Below are positions 61,567-64,000 of a DNA stretch of 64,000 nt, one piece after another; the first letter of the stretch is position 1, and the number at the start of each line of letters is the position of its first letter. The notes beneath the pieces are model-generated. The model was given only the letters and a program-made list of their open reading frames with translations, was not told where the DNA came from and ran no database searches. The translations under genes and the position numbers were made by a program. This stretch comes from UBA1672 sp033851915 (lineage in GTDB: Bacteria; Pseudomonadota; Alphaproteobacteria; Micavibrionales; Micavibrionaceae), in NCBI GenBank assembly GCA_033851915.1, contig JAWSVM010000007.1:1-64000 (forward strand). Reading direction: 5' to 3'.

Positions 61567-63003
61567 ATGGCAAAAGCTAAAGAAGCAACAGGAAAAGTCT
61601 TACAGATATTGGGCGCGGTTGTTGACGTTCAATTCGAGGATGGAGCTGTTCCACCGATTTTAAGTGCACTTACTACAGATAATAATGGTCAAACATTGGT
61701 TCTGGAGGTTGCACAGCATCTTGGAGAAAACGCAGTTCGTACGATTGCGATGGATATGACTGAAGGTCTGACACGCGGGCAACCTGTTATTGATACAGGT
61801 GCACAAATTCAGGTGCCGGTTGGTCCTGAAACACTTGGTCGTATCATGGATGTTATTGGTCGGGAAATTGACGAAGGCAAGCCTATTAAAACAAAGGCTA
61901 AATGGAATATTCACCGTGAAGCGCCTAGCTTTGCTGAACAGTCAACAGATATGGAAATCCTTATAACGGGTATTAAAGTTGTTGATCTTCTTTGCCCATA
62001 CGTAAAGGGTGGTAAAATTGGTTTGTTCGGTGGTGCTGGTGTTGGTAAGACTGTGACAATCATGGAATTGATTAACAACATTGCAATTGGTCACGGCGGT
62101 GTGTCTGTGTTTGGTGGTGTTGGTGAGCGTACGCGTGAAGGGAATGACCTTTACCACGAGATGATCGAATCCGGTGTTATTGTTCCCGGTGATTTCGAAG
62201 CATCAAAAATTGCACTTGTTTACGGTCAGATGAATGAGCCACCGGGTGCGCGTGCGCGTGTTGCCTTGTCTGCTTTGACAATGGCGGAATATTTCCGTGA
62301 TGAAGAGGGGCAAGACGTTCTATTCTTCCTCGATAATATTTTCCGCTTTACACAAGCGGGTGCCGAGGTGTCTGCGTTGCTTGGACGTATTCCATCTGCC
62401 GTTGGTTATCAGCCAACATTGTCCACTGAAATGGGGCAAATGCAGGAGCGCATTACATCAACGAATAAAGGGTCGATTACATCGGTTCAGGCGGTTTACG
62501 TGCCTGCGGATGACTTGACTGATCCTGCGCCTGCAACAACGTTCTCTCATTTGGATGCGACAACTGTTTTGTCTCGTCAAATTGCGGAGCAAGGTATTTA
62601 CCCTGCGGTTGATCCACTTGATTCAACATCACGTATTCTTGACCCTCGTGTTATCGGGGATGAGCATTACGGCGTTGCAACGCAAGTTCAACAAATACTT
62701 CAGAGCTATAAAAACCTTCAGGATATTATTGCTATTCTTGGTATGGATGAACTTTCAGAAGACGATAAATTGACCGTGGCCCGTGCCCGTAAAATTCAAC
62801 GTTTCTTGTCTCAACCATTCCATGTTGCGGAAGTGTTTACGGGATCTCCTGGTGTTTTCGTTGCGCTTGAAGACACAATTAAAGGCTTTAAAGCGATTGT
62901 TAACGGTGAGTATGATCACTTACCAGAGGCGGCTTTCTATATGACTGGTACGATTGAACAAGTTATTGAAAAAGCAACTAAAATGGCTAAGGAAGCAGCA
63001 TAA
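61567..63003 (+). CDS. atpD: ATP synthase F1 beta subunit
   Basis: 478 residues. Walker A GGAGVGKT (155-162), FGGVGERTREGNDLYHEM, and the DELSEDD motif. Catalytic subunit. Preceded by its own Shine-Dalgarno (GGAGAGGAA). Long gap to atpC. Confidence 0.98.
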   Translation: MAKAKEATGKVLQILGAVVDVQFEDGAVPPILSALTTDNNGQTLVLEVAQHLGENAVRTIAMDMTEGLTRGQPVIDTGAQIQVPVGPETLGRIMDVIGREIDEGKPIKTKAKWNIHREAPSFAEQSTDMEILITGIKVVDLLCPYVKGGKIGLFGGAGVGKTVTIMELINNIAIGHGGVSVFGGVGERTREGNDLYHEMIESGVIVPGDFEASKIALVYGQMNEPPGARARVALSALTMAEYFRDEEGQDVLFFLDNIFRFTQAGAEVSALLGRIPSAVGYQPTLSTEMGQMQERITSTNKGSITSVQAVYVPADDLTDPAPATTFSHLDATTVLSRQIAEQGIYPAVDPLDSTSRILDPRVIGDEHYGVATQVQQILQSYKNLQDIIAILGMDELSEDDKLTVARARKIQRFLSQPFHVAEVFTGSPGVFVALEDTIKGFKAIVNGEYDHLPEAAFYMTGTIEQVIEKATKMAKEAA

Positions 63004-63122
63004 AAACTTCGGATATCCGCGTATGGTCTGCGTCAAATTTCGGCTCTCGTATTTTTATACGCTTCGCCTTATTTTCCTAGCCATACGCAAATCTCCTTCG
63101 TTTTAAGTGAAGAGGTAATAAA
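63004..63122 (+). promoter_or_regulatory. Palindrome-rich gap between atpD and atpC
   Basis: 119 bases with three inverted repeats: a perfect 10-base palindrome CGGATATCCG (63010-63019), a hairpin CGTAT-TTTT-ATACG (63048-63061), and outer arms GCGTATGG (63019-63026) with CCATACGC (63081-63088) that could enclose the hairpin. It may be an mRNA stability or translation element that sets the amount of epsilon. Function untested. Confidence 0.5.
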
Positions 63123-63536
63123 ATGAGCGATAACGTAATCAATTTCGAACTAGTATCACCTGAAGCTAAACTGGTGTCAGAGCCTATGTATCTGGTGGAA
63201 GTGCCAGGTGATGAGGGTGCGTTTGGCGTTGCGGTGGGGCATTGTTCTTTAGTGTCTTCTTTGCGTGCGGGCGTTGTTCGCCTGCATAAGGAGGAAGGTA
63301 CAAGTGATGTTCGCGAAATCTTTATTGCTGGTGGCTTTGCTGATGTGACGGCTGAAAGCTGCACTATCTTGGCGGAAGAGGCCATTGATGTGAAAGACTT
63401 GAATAAGGAAAGTCTTGAGCAACATCTCTCTGATCTGGGAGAAGATCTTGAAATGTCTGAAGAAGCAGAAGACAAAGCGCGTGTGCAGGCGAAAATTACT
63501 CTGACACAGGCTAAGCTAAACGCTGTTTCTGCTTAA
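63123..63536 (+). CDS. atpC: ATP synthase F1 epsilon subunit
   Basis: 137 residues. NFELVSPEAKLVSEPMYLVEVPGDEGAFGVAVGH with a beta-sandwich N-terminal domain, then helical C-terminal hairpin. Has its own GAAGAGGTAATAAA ribosome binding site. Regulates F1. Followed by a terminator that ends the operon. Confidence 0.93.
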   Translation: MSDNVINFELVSPEAKLVSEPMYLVEVPGDEGAFGVAVGHCSLVSSLRAGVVRLHKEEGTSDVREIFIAGGFADVTAESCTILAEEAIDVKDLNKESLEQHLSDLGEDLEMSEEAEDKARVQAKITLTQAKLNAVSA

Positions 63537-63563
63537 TACGTCTTTGAATTTAATTATTTTTAT

Positions 63564-63599
63564 AAAGCTGCGCTGTAATTGCGCGGCTTTTGCTTTTCT
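63564..63599 (+). terminator. Intrinsic terminator of the atp operon
   Basis: AAAGCTGCGC (63564-63573) pairs with GCGCGGCTTT (63581-63590, one G-T pair), seven-base loop, followed by T-rich sequence. Confidence 0.8.
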
Positions 63600-63665
63600 T
63601 GACATAAGTGCAAAATTCTGGTGTTTTAGATATATAAAAACAAAGAATAAGCAGGGTGGTTTTCT

Positions 63666-64000
63666 ATGAATATATTAAAAGCAGGTGTGGCGGGTAGTGT
63701 GGTGGCTCTATGGCTAACGTTTTCAGGGTGTTCATCACTTCCTGTGAATGGTCAGGAGGCGGCTCAAGACGTTGATACATGCAATTCAAGCCTTGTGGAT
63801 GATCTTGCCTTTAATGATGCGCATGAACGCCTTCTTGCTGGCCGGAATTTTGAACCTCATATTTTCCAACATAAAGATGAGGGAGAGGAGCTTAAAGATT
63901 TTTCAGAGATTATTGCGAATTACAAAGAAATGCGTACGAAAAATTTGAATACATTATTTGGTTGTCGAGATGATAATAAGGTTTTGCATGGCTATGCCAA
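63666..64000 (+). CDS. Lipoprotein, truncated by the window edge
   Basis: An open frame from ATG 63666 that runs off the right end (111 codons seen). MNILKAGVAGSVVALWLT is followed by lipobox FSGC (Cys 22), so it should be lipid-anchored. The mature part has a second Cys (DVDTCNSS) and HERLLAGRNFEPHIF. Family not recognised from this part. Not interrupted by any stop in the window. Confidence 0.65.
   Translation, partial: MNILKAGVAGSVVALWLTFSGCSSLPVNGQEAAQDVDTCNSSLVDDLAFNDAHERLLAGRNFEPHIFQHKDEGEELKDFSEIIANYKEMRTKNLNTLFGCRDDNKVLHGYA

Overview
This window is a chromosomal stretch of a free-living alphaproteobacterium with moderately low GC (roughly 40-45% by eye, not computed). That call rests on combinations seen here: scpA/scpB beside tatABC, zapE next to the TCA genes, erpA beside dgt, xerC-DUF484, and an F1-only operon (atpHAGDC, no F0 genes) preceded by priA and a transaldolase. 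Among Alphaproteobacteria this fits the Rhodospirillales/Micavibrio side best; that placement is inference. There is no CRISPR array, transposase, integrase cassette or rRNA. One tRNA gene is present, tRNA-Tyr(GTA).

Layout. 0.1-5 kb is an accessory block: a PIN-like protein, two tiny membrane ORFs, a lipoprotein and two cytoplasmic-looking proteins with HExxH...ExxAD metallopeptidase signatures. 5-12.5 kb holds tRNA-Tyr, DUF983, a lipoprotein hydrolase, xthA, a PfkB-type sugar kinase, erpA and dgt. 12.6-19.4 kb is a compact plus-strand run: SPOR protein, nagZ, scpA, membrane protein, scpB, tatA, membrane protein, tatB, tatC, zapE. 21.5-44.1 kb carries the oxidative TCA genes mdh, sucC, sucD, sucA, sucB and lpdA. 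They are spread apart by insertions: a minus-strand cassette of two peptidoglycan hydrolases and a 990-residue coiled-coil protein, a paralogous pair of small unknown proteins, an NTR-rhodanese protein, and a thiamine operon (thiE-thiD-BASS transporter-thiL). 44.1-49.6 kb is on the minus strand: two paralogous proteins that look like divergent kinases, an acidic unknown, xerC, DUF484, a transaldolase and an unknown. 49.7-57.4 kb has priA, a possible cupin-like oxygenase, a sterol-desaturase-family enzyme, a tandem pair of membrane-fused spermidine-synthase-like proteins and a TraX-like membrane protein. 57.5-63.5 kb is the F1 ATP synthase operon, interrupted by a PAP2 phosphatase gene between atpG and atpD and by an unusually long palindrome-rich gap before atpC. 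A lipoprotein gene runs off the right edge.

How it fits together. The core is energy metabolism (malate to 2-oxoglutarate dehydrogenase, with thiamine diphosphate biosynthesis embedded beside the E1 and E2 genes, then F1 ATPase) plus chromosome segregation and protein export. The most interesting material is the accessory genes: the HExxH pair, the lysozyme/transglycosylase/coiled-coil cassette, the kinase-like pair, the duplicated membrane spermidine-synthase-like proteins and the phosphatase in the atp operon. Functions for these are inferred from short motifs only; no database search was possible.
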